A DNA stretch of 14,461 nt from an uncultured Clostridium sp. (GCA_900554815.1 USIO01000035.1:1-14461); one strand, 5' to 3'; counted from the stretch's first letter, positions 1 through 7,965 are shown. Numbers and translations: made by a program. Notes: generated by a model not told the origin, from the letters alone.

Positions 1-7
1 TTTTACT

Positions 8-63
<56 letters not shown>

Positions 64-89
64 GTTCTTCTCCTTTATTTTTTTATATT

Positions 90-344
90 TTATGTATATA
101 CCTTTTCTACCCTTTTTGTCAAGTGTACATATAAAAGTTTGTAGTTTCCCTTCATCTTATGAATAATGTAGTGCCAGGCGAGAGGAAGTACTGCTATGTT
201 AAAGTAAAAAAGGTAATTTTCTCTTGCATCTGCAATTCCACTTTCATAATATCTTTCCCATTTTTCGTGTAAAAATGCCATCTTTTTTACTTCTTCATCA
301 TTGTCAAGTATTTTCTTTCGACATAATTTGCCAAATATAGCCAA
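90..344 (-). pseudogene. Gene fragment, unknown family
   Basis: An open frame of 84 codons with no ATG or ribosome-binding site at its upstream end; it begins at a TTG and a stop lies a few codons further upstream. The interior has a hydrophobic stretch (FYFNIAVLPLAWHYII, about residues 46-61) that could be a membrane segment, after a charged N-terminal part. Its 3' end overlaps the minigene promoter. A 27-bp part of it (187-213) recurs inverted at 14436-14461, where the same residues YFNIAVL can be read on the plus strand. I read it as a truncated remnant caught up in the repeat; a short real protein starting at an internal Met is possible. Confidence 0.35.
187..213 (+). repeat. Short inverted repeat, left arm (partner 14436-14461)
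   Basis: These 27 bases are the reverse complement of the last 26 bases of the window, except for one A/T in a homopolymer. The minigene repeats next to them are in direct orientation, so this segment has been inverted relative to the promoter between the two copies. Confidence 0.75.
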
Positions 345-411
345 ATAAAGTAGGAAATATTAAAATACCTAACTACTTTTAAAAATAAAATTTGTATAAA
401 TATATAAGTTT

Positions 412-434
412 AGGGTATCCAACTAGGATACCCT
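412..434 (-). terminator. Stem-loop after phoH
   Basis: AGGGTATCC and GGATACCCT form a perfect 9-bp stem with a 5-nt loop, beginning 12 nt past the phoH stop. The following minus-strand sequence is AT-rich but lacks a clean T run, so it may be a weak terminator or an mRNA-stabilising hairpin. Confidence 0.5.
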
Positions 435-445
435 ATTATTTAGAG

Positions 446-1807
446 TTACAGGATTTTTAGTGCTTCTTGTGCCAAAGCGCTACGAATTGATTTATCACTA
501 TTCAATGTAATTTGCCAACAATTTACACTTCCCTTCATCTTTTCAGAAAGATATACCAATGCATTATATCTTGTGTTTAATTTTGGGTTGTTAACTTGGT
601 CTGGATCTCCCAAAAAGATGAATTTAGAACCTTGTGCTGCCCTTGTGACAATGTCGTGAATGTCACTTGGGCTAATGTTTTGCGTTTCGTCAATTATAAA
701 TACTGTTCTTGGTATTGTCCTACCACGCAGAAAACCTATTGGTTGAATTTCAATGAAACCCCTTTCAAATAGTTCTTGTGCATTTGCTTTCAAATCTCTG
801 TTTGTTAAGTCCATATTCTTTTCCCTGAAAATTGCTTTTATGTTATCTATAATCCCTCCAAGATAAGGTCCAATTTTGTCGTCAATAGTTCCTGGTAAGT
901 ATCCAATACTTTCATTGCTTACAGTAACTGTTGGAGTTGCAACTAGAATCTGATCATATAGTTCTTCAAGAGAATAACCTCTTAGTTTTTCCAAGGTCAT
1001 TGCAATTGAGCAATATGTTTTTCCTGTTCCAGCAGCTCCTTTTACTACTACCAGTGGTGCTATTTCTGGTGGTGCAAGCAAACATTCCCAAAGCATAGTC
1101 TGCTCTACATTTAATGATTTACATCCTACTGGGAGTTTTTTGCTGTAAGTTAGAGGAACAATCTTTCCATTGGTGTAGCGTCCCAAAGCGGACCCGCTTT
1201 CAGACTCAATAATTAGAAATTCATTTTCAAACCATTCAATATCACCATATTGGTAAATTTCTTTTAGCGAAATTTCCCCATTGCGATACAACTTTGAAAT
1301 AACTGTTTGTGATGCCGATACGTTCACATAACCCTTATATTGTTGTTTTGGCGGTGGAAAAATTTCGTCTTTAAACATCTGGGCTTCTATTCCAAGTTGA
1401 AACGCTTTCATCCTTATAGAAGGATTTTTGGAAATTAGAATTACTTTTCTTTCTTCCTTTTTCTTTAAATCCAAGCATACTTGAAATACCCTTTTATCTA
1501 ATCTTGAAAAATCTCCTAATTTTTGAATTGATTCGTCAAGTTCCTCCTGATTTTCTACAATTTTTAGGTAACTACCATTTTGCTGTTTAAATCCTTTTTG
1601 AGAACATATTAATTCTTCTATAGGGAGAGAATCAATATATTCAATGAACTGAGCAGCTAATTTTTGTTTTTCTGGAAGTCCATCATATCTGTACAGATTT
1701 TGTAATATTGCCATTGGAATAACAATAGTGTTGTCTCCTCCAAATCGTAATGTAGGATTAACCGATGCTAAAATTGCTTCTGTCCGCAAAACAAAGGTCT
1801 TTTCCAC
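446..1807 (-). CDS. phoH: PhoH-family ATPase with degenerate N-terminal PIN domain
   Basis: A cytoplasmic P-loop NTPase of the PIN-PhoH type; PhoH proteins are RNA-linked ATPases or helicases of poorly defined role. I choose the GTG at 1807-1805 (MEKTFVL) because AAGGAGG lies seven bases before it; an ATG eight codons upstream overlaps that site. The product has 453 residues, normal for the family. Residues 1-160 align with a PIN nuclease domain, but the usual first acidic residue (VLDTN) is replaced by VLRTE and the usual KD pair by KN, so nuclease activity is doubtful. Walker A GAAGTGKT is near 255-262, Walker B VFIIDETQN near 372-380, and the LGDPDQ motif follows. Codon 8 is CGG and needs no frameshift: a +1 shift there would meet TAG five codons later. 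The gene is visibly less AT-rich than most neighbours, suggesting acquisition or different selection. Confidence 0.9.
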   Translation of the reverse strand: MEKTFVLRTEAILASVNPTLRFGGDNTIVIPMAILQNLYRYDGLPEKQKLAAQFIEYIDSLPIEELICSQKGFKQQNGSYLKIVENQEELDESIQKLGDFSRLDKRVFQVCLDLKKKEERKVILISKNPSIRMKAFQLGIEAQMFKDEIFPPPKQQYKGYVNVSASQTVISKLYRNGEISLKEIYQYGDIEWFENEFLIIESESGSALGRYTNGKIVPLTYSKKLPVGCKSLNVEQTMLWECLLAPPEIAPLVVVKGAAGTGKTYCSIAMTLEKLRGYSLEELYDQILVATPTVTVSNESIGYLPGTIDDKIGPYLGGIIDNIKAIFREKNMDLTNRDLKANAQELFERGFIEIQPIGFLRGRTIPRTVFIIDETQNISPSDIHDIVTRAAQGSKFIFLGDPDQVNNPKLNTRYNALVYLSEKMKGSVNCWQITLNSDKSIRSALAQEALKIL

Positions 1808-1833
1808 AGTAAGTCCTCCTTCTCTAGACATTG

Positions 1834-1876
1834 TTCATAGAATTAGTATAATTCTATGACAATCATATATGATTGT
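1834..1876 (-). promoter_or_regulatory. phoH promoter covered by two abutting palindromes
   Basis: On the minus strand TTGTCA (1857-1862) and TATGAA (1834-1839) are 17 bp apart just upstream of the phoH ribosome-binding site. An inverted repeat with 11-bp arms TCATAGAATTA / TAATTCTATGA and a 3-bp centre (1835-1859) spans both elements. It abuts a perfect 18-bp palindrome ACAATCATATATGATTGT (1859-1876). The position fits repressor operators controlling phoH; the regulator is not in view. Confidence 0.6.
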
Positions 1877-2037
1877 GGCTTGATTATATCATGTTTTTTT
1901 AGTTCTTTCTATATATTTTTCAATTTTATTTAACAAATTTTCGTTTTTTTATAGTATGTTCTTTTGTTTTAGCTAAAATTTCATGCAAATAGTAAAAATA
2001 AAAATATACTTCTTAGAAAATAATAAATATAAAAAGG

Positions 2038-2066
2038 TTGACTTTTTTGTTTTTTTATTTTATTAT
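2038..2066 (+). promoter_or_regulatory. Rubrerythrin promoter
   Basis: TTGACT (2038-2043), 17-bp spacer, TATTAT (2061-2066), about 34 bp before the rubrerythrin start, with an AGGAGG site at 2085-2090 in between. Confidence 0.65.
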
Positions 2067-2099
2067 GATTTTGTATTTAGAATAAGGAGGTATTTAATT

Positions 2100-2633
2100 A
2101 TGGAATTAAAAGGTTCAAAAACAGAACAAAATTTAAAAGCTGCTTTTTCTGGTGAATCAGAAGCTAGAAATAAGTATACATATTTTGCAAGCGTTGCAAA
2201 AAAAGAAGGTTATGAGCAAATTGCTGCTCTATTTTTAGAAACAGCTGAAAATGAAAAGGAACACGCTAAGCTTCATTTTAAATATTTAAATGGTATTGGA
2301 GATACAAAAGCAAATTTAGCAGATGCTGCTGCTGGTGAAAATTATGAATGGACAGACATGTACGCTAAATTCGCTAAAGAAGCAGAAGAAGAAGGTTTTA
2401 AGGAAATTGCTGCTACATTTAAAGGAATTGCTGCTGTTGAAAAAGAGCATGAAGAAAGATATAGAAAATTATTAGCAAATCTTGAAGAAGGTACAGTATT
2501 TAAAAAAGGAAGTATTGTTATTTGGAAATGTAGAAATTGTGGACATATTGTTGTTGGAACATCTGCTCCAGAAATTTGTCCAGTATGTAAACATCCTCAA
2601 AGTTACTTCGAAATAAAATCTGAAAATTATTAA
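2100..2633 (+). CDS. rbr: Rubrerythrin
   Basis: A cytoplasmic non-haem iron protein that reduces hydrogen peroxide in anaerobes, taking electrons through rubredoxin-type partners. The ATG at 2100 is fixed by AGGAGG ten bases upstream; an open frame extending further upstream has no such signal. The 177-residue product has the normal length. The ferritin-like diiron domain carries the expected pairs, including SEARNKY near residue 20, ENEKEH near 53 and VEKEHEERY near 117. The C-terminal rubredoxin-like domain has CRNC and CPVC as the four iron ligands. It is monocistronic, with its own promoter and a terminator right after the stop. No CGG codon occurs in it. It supports an anaerobic host. 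Confidence 0.96.
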   Translation: MELKGSKTEQNLKAAFSGESEARNKYTYFASVAKKEGYEQIAALFLETAENEKEHAKLHFKYLNGIGDTKANLADAAAGENYEWTDMYAKFAKEAEEEGFKEIAATFKGIAAVEKEHEERYRKLLANLEEGTVFKKGSIVIWKCRNCGHIVVGTSAPEICPVCKHPQSYFEIKSENY

Positions 2634-2662
2634 AAAAATGGACTTAAAAGTCCATTTTTTTT
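2634..2662. terminator. Bidirectional terminator between rubrerythrin and rimO
   Basis: AAATGGACT and AGTCCATTT form a 9-bp stem with a 4-nt loop, flanked by an A run on the left and a T run on the right. It directly follows the rubrerythrin stop and directly precedes the convergent rimO stop, so it can serve both. Confidence 0.85.
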
Positions 2663-3962
2663 AAATTATTTCTCCAATTAAGTCATAGTCTAAAACATCT
2701 GTTATTCTGCAATTTACAAATTCTCCAAATTTTAAGTTTTCTTTATTTTTTATAAATACTATACCATCCATTTCTGGTACATCTGCATAGGTTCTGCCTA
2801 TATAATATTTTTTGTCTTCGGTTAGGTTTTCTATTAGTGTATTGTAAATTTTTCCAATTTTGTTTTTTAAGTTTTCGTTTGATATTTTTTGTTGTATTTC
2901 CATTATTACTTTATGTCTTGCCTTTTTTGTATTGGTATGAATTTGGTTTGGTAATTTTTGCGCAGGTGTTCCATCTTCCTTAGAATACATAAATACTCCT
3001 AATTTGTCGAATTTTGTTTGTTTAACAAATTCAGCTAATTCTTGGAAATCTTCTTTTGTTTCTCCTGGAAATCCAACAATTAAGCTCGTTCTTATTATGG
3101 CTTCTGGTATTTTAGTTCTTATTCTTTTTATTAAACTTATAATTTCTGCTTTGTTTGTCTTTCTATTCATTCTTTTTAAAATTGTATCCGAAATATGTTG
3201 AATTGGAATATCAAAATAATTACATATTTTATTATTGTTTTTAACTGTTTTTATTAGTTCCTCTGTAATACTTTCAGGATAAGCATATAAAAATCTTACC
3301 CAGCTAATTCCTTCTATATTACTAAGTGTGTTTAATAATTGTGGTAACATACTTTTTCCATATAAATCGATTCCGTATTTAGTTGTATCTTGTGCAATAA
3401 CAATTAATTCTTTGAATCCTTTTGCTGCTAAGCTTTCCGCTTCTTTTATAATATCTTCCCAAGGTCTAGATACATAGTTTCCTCTTATGTATGGAATTGC
3501 ACAATAAGTACAATAATTACTACAACCCTCTGCAATTTTTAAGTATGCTGTTGTATTTCCAGTTGAAATTACCCTATTTAAATATTGTAAGTCTTTGCAA
3601 GTGTAACTATTTGCTTTAATTAGATTATTTATTTTTTCCCAAATATTTTTGTAGTCATCAATTTTTAAAAATAAGTCTACTTCTGGTAAGTTTTTTTCTA
3701 GTTCTTCTTTATATCTTTGTACTAGGCATCCCATTACTATTAAATACTTGCAACAGCCTTTTTTATATTCTGCCATCTCTAATATAGTATCAATAGCTTC
3801 TTTTTTGGCACTTTCAATAAATCCACATGTATTAATAACTATAATATCTGCTTCTTTTGGGTTATTTGTAATAGTAAAGTTATTCTTTTTAAATAGGCCT
3901 ATACACATTTCTGTATCTACCAAATTTTTAGAGCAACCTAATGATATAAAACCAACTTTCAT
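2661..3962 (-). CDS. rimO: Ribosomal protein S12 methylthiotransferase RimO
   Basis: A radical-SAM enzyme that adds a methylthio group to the conserved aspartate of ribosomal protein S12. Two adjacent ATGs are possible; I prefer the second (3962) because AGGAG then sits six bases away rather than three. The product has 433 residues. The N-terminal methylthiotransferase domain has SLGCSKNLVDTE (Cys10) and NTCGFIESAK, typical of RimO rather than MiaB. The radical-SAM CxxxCxxC motif is in EGCSNYCTYCAIP near residue 146. A C-terminal TRAM-like region closes the protein. The frame is intact and has no CGG codon. Confidence 0.94.
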   Translation of the reverse strand: MKVGFISLGCSKNLVDTEMCIGLFKKNNFTITNNPKEADIIVINTCGFIESAKKEAIDTILEMAEYKKGCCKYLIVMGCLVQRYKEELEKNLPEVDLFLKIDDYKNIWEKINNLIKANSYTCKDLQYLNRVISTGNTTAYLKIAEGCSNYCTYCAIPYIRGNYVSRPWEDIIKEAESLAAKGFKELIVIAQDTTKYGIDLYGKSMLPQLLNTLSNIEGISWVRFLYAYPESITEELIKTVKNNNKICNYFDIPIQHISDTILKRMNRKTNKAEIISLIKRIRTKIPEAIIRTSLIVGFPGETKEDFQELAEFVKQTKFDKLGVFMYSKEDGTPAQKLPNQIHTNTKKARHKVIMEIQQKISNENLKNKIGKIYNTLIENLTEDKKYYIGRTYADVPEMDGIVFIKNKENLKFGEFVNCRITDVLDYDLIGEII

Positions 3963-3994
3963 CATTTTCTCCTATTTTGTATTTTATATTGCTT

Positions 3995-4023
3995 ATTATA
4001 CGAAAATATTCGTTTTATGTCAA
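3995..4023 (-). promoter_or_regulatory. rimO promoter with palindromic spacer
   Basis: Consensus TTGACA (4018-4023), 17-bp spacer and TATAAT (3995-4000) on the minus strand. The spacer contains the dyad ACGAA-nnnn-TTCGT (4000-4013), placed where a repressor would block the promoter. It does not match the Firmicute LexA box I know (CGAAC-nnnn-GTTCG). Confidence 0.75.
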
Positions 4024-4062
4024 TTTATATCTTACATTATTTACTAACTTTTGCCTTTTGTA

Positions 4063-4091
4063 TTGATTATTTTTAAAAAAACATTTACAAT
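4063..4091 (+). promoter_or_regulatory. Promoter of the acyl-CoA synthetase gene
   Basis: TTGATT (4063-4068), 17-bp spacer, TACAAT (4086-4091), leading into GGAGG and the ATG at 4120. Confidence 0.6.
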
Positions 4092-4119
4092 GAATATAAA
4101 TTAATAAATGGAGGTCTAT

Positions 4120-5847
4120 ATGAAAGAAAATTGTTTATATCAGCCAGAAGAAGTTTTAGATTTTAAACATTTGTTAGAACGCACTACAAAGCTTTATGGA
4201 AATAAAATTGCCTTTATTTATAAAAGCAATCCCGAATCTAAAAATCCTCAGTATATTCAAAAAACTTATAATGACTTTCAGTCCGATATTAATGGGTTGG
4301 GAACAAAGCTAATTGATTTAGGGTTAGAAAACAAGCGTGTAGCAATTATTGCTCCTAATCGTTATGAATGGTGTGTTAGTTATTTAGCAATCACTACTTC
4401 AAATATTGTTGTTGTTCCTCTCGACAAGTCTCTTCCAGATAATGAAATTGAAAGTTTAATTATTAGAAGTGAAGTAGAAGCCATTGTTTTTGATCATAAA
4501 TATTTAGAAATATTAGAAAAAATTAGAGTAAATAAGTCTAGTAATTTAAAGTTTTACATTTGTATGGATTTTCCTTCTAATTCAGAAAATGTTTTATCTT
4601 ATTTGCAATTAATAGAAGAAGGTAAAAATTTAATTGCATCTGGAGACCAAAGGTTAAATAATATTACAATAGATAGAAATAAAATGACTTCAATGTTATT
4701 TACTTCTGGTACTACTTCTATTGCTAAAGCTGTTATGTTATCTCAGCATAATATTTGTAGTAATATTAACCAAATTAGAAGTATTGTTAATATTAAACCA
4801 GAAAACGTATTTTTGTCCTTTTTACCATTGCACCATACTTTTGAATGTTCTTGCACTTTTCTAACAGGTATTACTTGTGGTATTACTATTGCTTTTTGTG
4901 ATGGTTTAAAACATGTTGTTCAAAATTTAAAAGAATATAAAGTTACTGGTTTTGTTTGTGTTCCTCTTATGTTAGAAGCAATGTATAAAAAAATTATGAA
5001 AGGAATTGAAAAAGCTGGTAAATTAAAACTTATAAAAATAATGCTCCCTATTACTAATTTTTTGGCAAGGTGTGGTATTGATATTAGAAGAAAAGTTTAT
5101 AAGGAAATTCTTGACGAGTTAGGAGGACATTTGGATTTAATTATTTATGGAGCTGCTCCTATGAGTAAAGAAGTAATTAAAGGTTTAACTTCTTTTGGCT
5201 TAAGGCTGGACCAAGGTTATGGCTTAACAGAAACTTCTCCTGTTCTATGTGGTGAAACTGATAGACTAAAAAAGCCTGGTTCTTGTGGAGTTCCTTTAAA
5301 AGGTGTAGATTTAAAAATTATTAATCCAGATGAAAATGGGGTTGGAGAAATTATTGCTAAGGGGCCTAATATTATGCTTGGTTATTATAATAATAGTCAA
5401 GCAACCAAAGAAGCTTTAAAAGATGGTTATTTTTATACTGGTGATTTGGGATATTTAGATAAAGATGGATGCATTTTTATTACTGGAAGGAAAAAAAGTG
5501 TTATTGTATTAAAAAACGGAAAAAATGTTTTTCCAGAAGAATTAGAAAATCTTATTAATAAAATTCCTTTTGTTAGTGAATCTATTGTTTATGGAAAACC
5601 AACAAAGGATGAGGATTTAGAGTTGTGTGCAAAAATAGTATATAATGAGCAAATTATAAAAGAAATTTTTCCAGAAGCAAAAAAGGAAGATTATTATGAT
5701 ATTATTTTAAAAGAAGTTAAGCAAATTAATAAAACTCTTCCTGCTTATAAGTATGTTCGAAAAGTTACTGTTACAGATGAGCCTTTAATAAAAACTACAA
5801 CTCAAAAAGTTAAAAGACATGAAGAAATTAAGAGGATTTTGGGATAA
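4120..5847 (+). CDS. AMP-dependent acyl-CoA synthetase (long-chain type)
   Basis: It is expected to activate a carboxylic acid, probably a fatty acid, through an acyl-adenylate to the CoA thioester. The start at 4120 is chosen because GGAGG lies just before it; the ATG at 4108 overlaps that site. The product has 575 residues. Motifs in order: the P-loop-like LFTSGTTSIAKAVMLS near 195, somewhat divergent from TSGTTGxPKGV; IIYGAAPMSKE; GYGLTETSPV near 366; YTGDLGYLDKDG with ITGRKKSVIVLKNGKNVFPE near 455; and the C-terminal catalytic lysine region TTTQKVKR. Single gene with its own promoter and terminator. Substrate chain length cannot be told from sequence. No in-frame CGG. Confidence 0.92.
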   Translation: MKENCLYQPEEVLDFKHLLERTTKLYGNKIAFIYKSNPESKNPQYIQKTYNDFQSDINGLGTKLIDLGLENKRVAIIAPNRYEWCVSYLAITTSNIVVVPLDKSLPDNEIESLIIRSEVEAIVFDHKYLEILEKIRVNKSSNLKFYICMDFPSNSENVLSYLQLIEEGKNLIASGDQRLNNITIDRNKMTSMLFTSGTTSIAKAVMLSQHNICSNINQIRSIVNIKPENVFLSFLPLHHTFECSCTFLTGITCGITIAFCDGLKHVVQNLKEYKVTGFVCVPLMLEAMYKKIMKGIEKAGKLKLIKIMLPITNFLARCGIDIRRKVYKEILDELGGHLDLIIYGAAPMSKEVIKGLTSFGLRLDQGYGLTETSPVLCGETDRLKKPGSCGVPLKGVDLKIINPDENGVGEIIAKGPNIMLGYYNNSQATKEALKDGYFYTGDLGYLDKDGCIFITGRKKSVIVLKNGKNVFPEELENLINKIPFVSESIVYGKPTKDEDLELCAKIVYNEQIIKEIFPEAKKEDYYDIILKEVKQINKTLPAYKYVRKVTVTDEPLIKTTTQKVKRHEEIKRILG

Positions 5848-5872
5848 TAAGTATCCCCCATCCTCTTTTTTA
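5831..5872 (+). terminator. Terminator of the acyl-CoA synthetase gene
   Basis: AGAGGAT...GGGATA pairs with TATCCC...ATCCTCT, followed by a T run at 5866-5872. The left arm overlaps the end of the coding region. It separates this gene from the convergent pth-rng-bofA operon. Confidence 0.8.
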
Positions 5873-5891
5873 ATTTGTTTTGATTATAATT

Positions 5892-6153
5892 TTATATAAA
5901 AAATTGTAAAACAGCAATAATCATTGCTCCGTGGTATTCCTAAAACTCCAACAATAATAGCTGTTAGCCAATTTAGTGTAATAGTAAATCCAAAGTTTGC
6001 ACCAATTAAATTAATTATAAATATAATTAATCCACCAATTAGTCCATTAACAACTAATTTTATAATTAATTTAATTGGTAGAGATAGTATTTTTAAAATA
6101 ATAAATAATACTATTAATGCTCCTAAAAATGGTAATATAACTTGTAAATCCAT
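5892..6153 (-). CDS. bofA: BofA-family membrane protein, read through a +1 shift at CGG
   Basis: BofA inhibits pro-sigma-K processing by SpoIVFB in Bacillus sporulation; BofA-like proteins are widespread in Clostridia. Start ATG 6153 follows a G-rich ribosome-binding site. The protein is almost wholly hydrophobic, with several membrane segments, and has the family ending GVLGIPG. Read without a shift, codon 75 is CGG and the tail becomes an unrelated polar stretch ending at 5884. Skipping the C at 5931 gives GIPGAMIIAVLQFFI and TAA at 5894-5892, a hydrophobic family-like C-terminus and an 86-residue product. Last gene of the pth-rng-bofA operon, 18 bp after rng. Confidence 0.8.
5929..5931 (-). 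other. CGG +1 frameshift site in bofA
   Basis: Minus strand reads CCA CGG AGC. Dropping the C at 5931 gives CCA GGA GCA, restoring the conserved Pro-Gly of BofA proteins and a hydrophobic tail. Confidence 0.8.
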
Positions 6154-6171
6154 ATAATTGTTTTCCCCCTT

Positions 6172-7342
6172 TTATCCTAATATATGTTTCCTTGTCATTT
6201 CTAATAGGTTTAACTTGCTAAATCCCATTATTTGTGTTTTTGATCTGTCTTTTTTTAGTTCTTCTTTTAATAAATTTATAATTTTATCTTGGTTTTCTTT
6301 TTCTTTCATATCTATATAATCAATAATAATAATTCCACCAATATCCCTTAATTTTAATTGTTTTGCAATTTCTATTGTTGCTTCTTTATTAACTATATAT
6401 ACTGTTTGTTCTAAATTTTTAGTACCAATATATTTGCCAGAATTAACATCAATTGCTGTTAATGCTTCGGTTTTGTCTATTGTAATAAATCCTCCACATT
6501 TTAGCCATATTTTTCTAGAATTTGTTTTTTCTATTTGATTTTGAATATCGTATAGTGAATGCATTTCTTTTTCGTTTATTAATAGTAATTCTATGTTAGG
6601 TCTTTTTGTTTCTTGTAGGATTTTCAAAACTTTGTCTTTTAATTCTATAGTATTTACAAAAATATGAAGTATTGTTTTATCTGTTAAATCTATTAGCATT
6701 TTTTTTAGAATATTATTATTTTTATATATTAGTCTGGGAATTACTTGTATATTTTTTGAGTTTTCTTTTATTTCTACCCATTTATTATATAGTTCTTTTA
6801 TTTCTGTTTCTATTTTTTCTTTTTCTTTTTTTGCAGCTGATGTTCTAATTATTGCTCCACAATTATTTGGTAATACTTCTTCTACTACTTTGAGTAATCT
6901 TTTTCTTTCTGTAATGTCATCTATTTTTTGTGATATTGTAATTACTCCGAGTTTCTGGTAGAAGTACAACATATTTGCCAGGCATGCTAATATGTTTTGA
7001 AACCCTAGCACCTTTTTTATTGCTTTCTGCCCTTTTTACTTGTACCAAGATAGGATCCCCTGGTTTAACTAATTCTTTAATGTTTTCTGTTTTTACAATT
7101 TCTTTTGAATCCTTTGTGTCTTGTTTTGGCAAAATATCTTTTAAATGAATAAAAGTATTTTTATTTTCTCCAATATTAACAAATGCTGCTTGCATTCCTT
7201 GTAATACATTTTGTACTTTTCCTAAGTAAATATTTTCTTCTATATTTTCTTCTTTTATGTCATACATTTCTACTAAATTTCCATTTTCCATTAGTAGTAT
7301 TTGTTCTTCTTCTTGTTCTTGTTTAATGATAATGTCATACAT
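6172..7342 (-). CDS. rng: Ribonuclease E/G family protein, read through a +1 shift at CGG
   Basis: Single-strand-specific endoribonuclease family acting in rRNA maturation and mRNA decay. Start ATG 7342 (MYDIII) has GAGGAA nine bases upstream; an ATG at 7357 is poorly placed. The first 131 codons carry the S1-like RNA-binding part (NIYLGKV, GMQAAFVNIG) and KGARVSKHISMPGKYVV. At ACT CGG AGT the unshifted frame ends after about ten more codons. Skipping the C at 6949 gives PETGVITISQKIDD, the normal family continuation, then the catalytic core with LTAIDVNSGKY and GGIIIIDYIDM (acidic metal ligands). It ends at EMTRKHILG without the CPxC zinc-link of RNase E. Corrected length is 389 residues. 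Between pth and bofA in one operon. Confidence 0.88.
6947..6949 (-). other. CGG +1 frameshift site in rng
   Basis: Minus strand reads ACT CGG AGT. Dropping the C at 6949 gives ACT GGA GTA, restoring PET-GV. Unshifted translation stops at a TGA about ten codons on. Confidence 0.88.
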
Positions 7343-7358
7343 TTTTGATTTCCTCATT

Positions 7359-7923
7359 TCATTTGCTATTATATTTATTCATGCTATAGTCTATACCATT
7401 TTTTATTATTTCAATTGTTGCATTCTTTGCTTTTTCTATTCCTTCTTGTAAAGCTATTTTTTCTTCTTCTGGTATAGCGCCTATAACATATTCTATTACA
7501 TCTATATTTTCTTGTGGTTTTCCAATTCCTACTCGTACTCTTGGGAATTCGTCTGAAGATAAATAATGTACAACAGACTTCATTCCATTGTGAGTTCCGA
7601 GGCCCGCCTTTTTTTCTTACTCTAATTTCTCCCACTTTTAAGTCCATGTCATCATAAATAACAATAATTTCATTATTTTCTAATTTGTAAAAATTTTTAA
7701 ATTCAATTATGCTTTCTCCACTTAGGTTCATAAAGGTTTGTGGTTTTAATAAAATGACTTTATTATTTTCTATTATTCCAGTACCATATAGTCCTTTAAA
7801 TTTATTTCTTGAAATATCTATTTCATATTTTTGTGCTATTTTATTTATTACATTAAAGCCCATATTGTGTCTGGTGTTAGAATAGTCTATTTCTGGATTT
7901 CCTAGTCCTACTATTAAATACAT
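7359..7923 (-). CDS. pth: Peptidyl-tRNA hydrolase, read through a +1 shift at CGG
   Basis: Releases peptides from peptidyl-tRNA dropped by stalled ribosomes; normally essential in bacteria. Start ATG 7923 follows AAAGGAAAT. The first 108 codons contain VGLGNP, the catalytic histidine region NTRHNMGF, LKPQTFMNLSG and VIYDDMDL. At CCT CGG AAC the unshifted frame becomes unrelated Arg- and Cys-rich sequence. Skipping the C at 7599 gives GGPGTHNGMKSV, a near-invariant Pth motif, then FPRVRVGIGKP and a TGA at 7361-7359. The corrected protein has 187 residues, standard for the family. First gene of the operon with rng and bofA, behind a good promoter. Confidence 0.93.
7597..7599 (-). other. CGG +1 frameshift site in pth
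   Basis: Minus strand reads GGG CCT CGG AAC. Dropping the C at 7599 gives GGG CCT GGA ACT CAC AAT, i.e. GPGTHN, which is strongly conserved in peptidyl-tRNA hydrolases. Confidence 0.92.
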
Positions 7924-7965
7924 TTCTATTTCCTTTCTTATTCAATGATTGTAAGTAATTTGCTT

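Noticed and set aside
3004..4047. Plus-strand open frames inside rimO
   Set aside because: They are antisense to a well-conserved intact gene and encode hydrophobic, motif-free sequence.
7359..7583. Separate short genes for the downstream halves of pth, rng and the wecA-like gene
   Set aside because: Their apparent starts are internal codons without ribosome-binding sites and begin in the middle of conserved domains.
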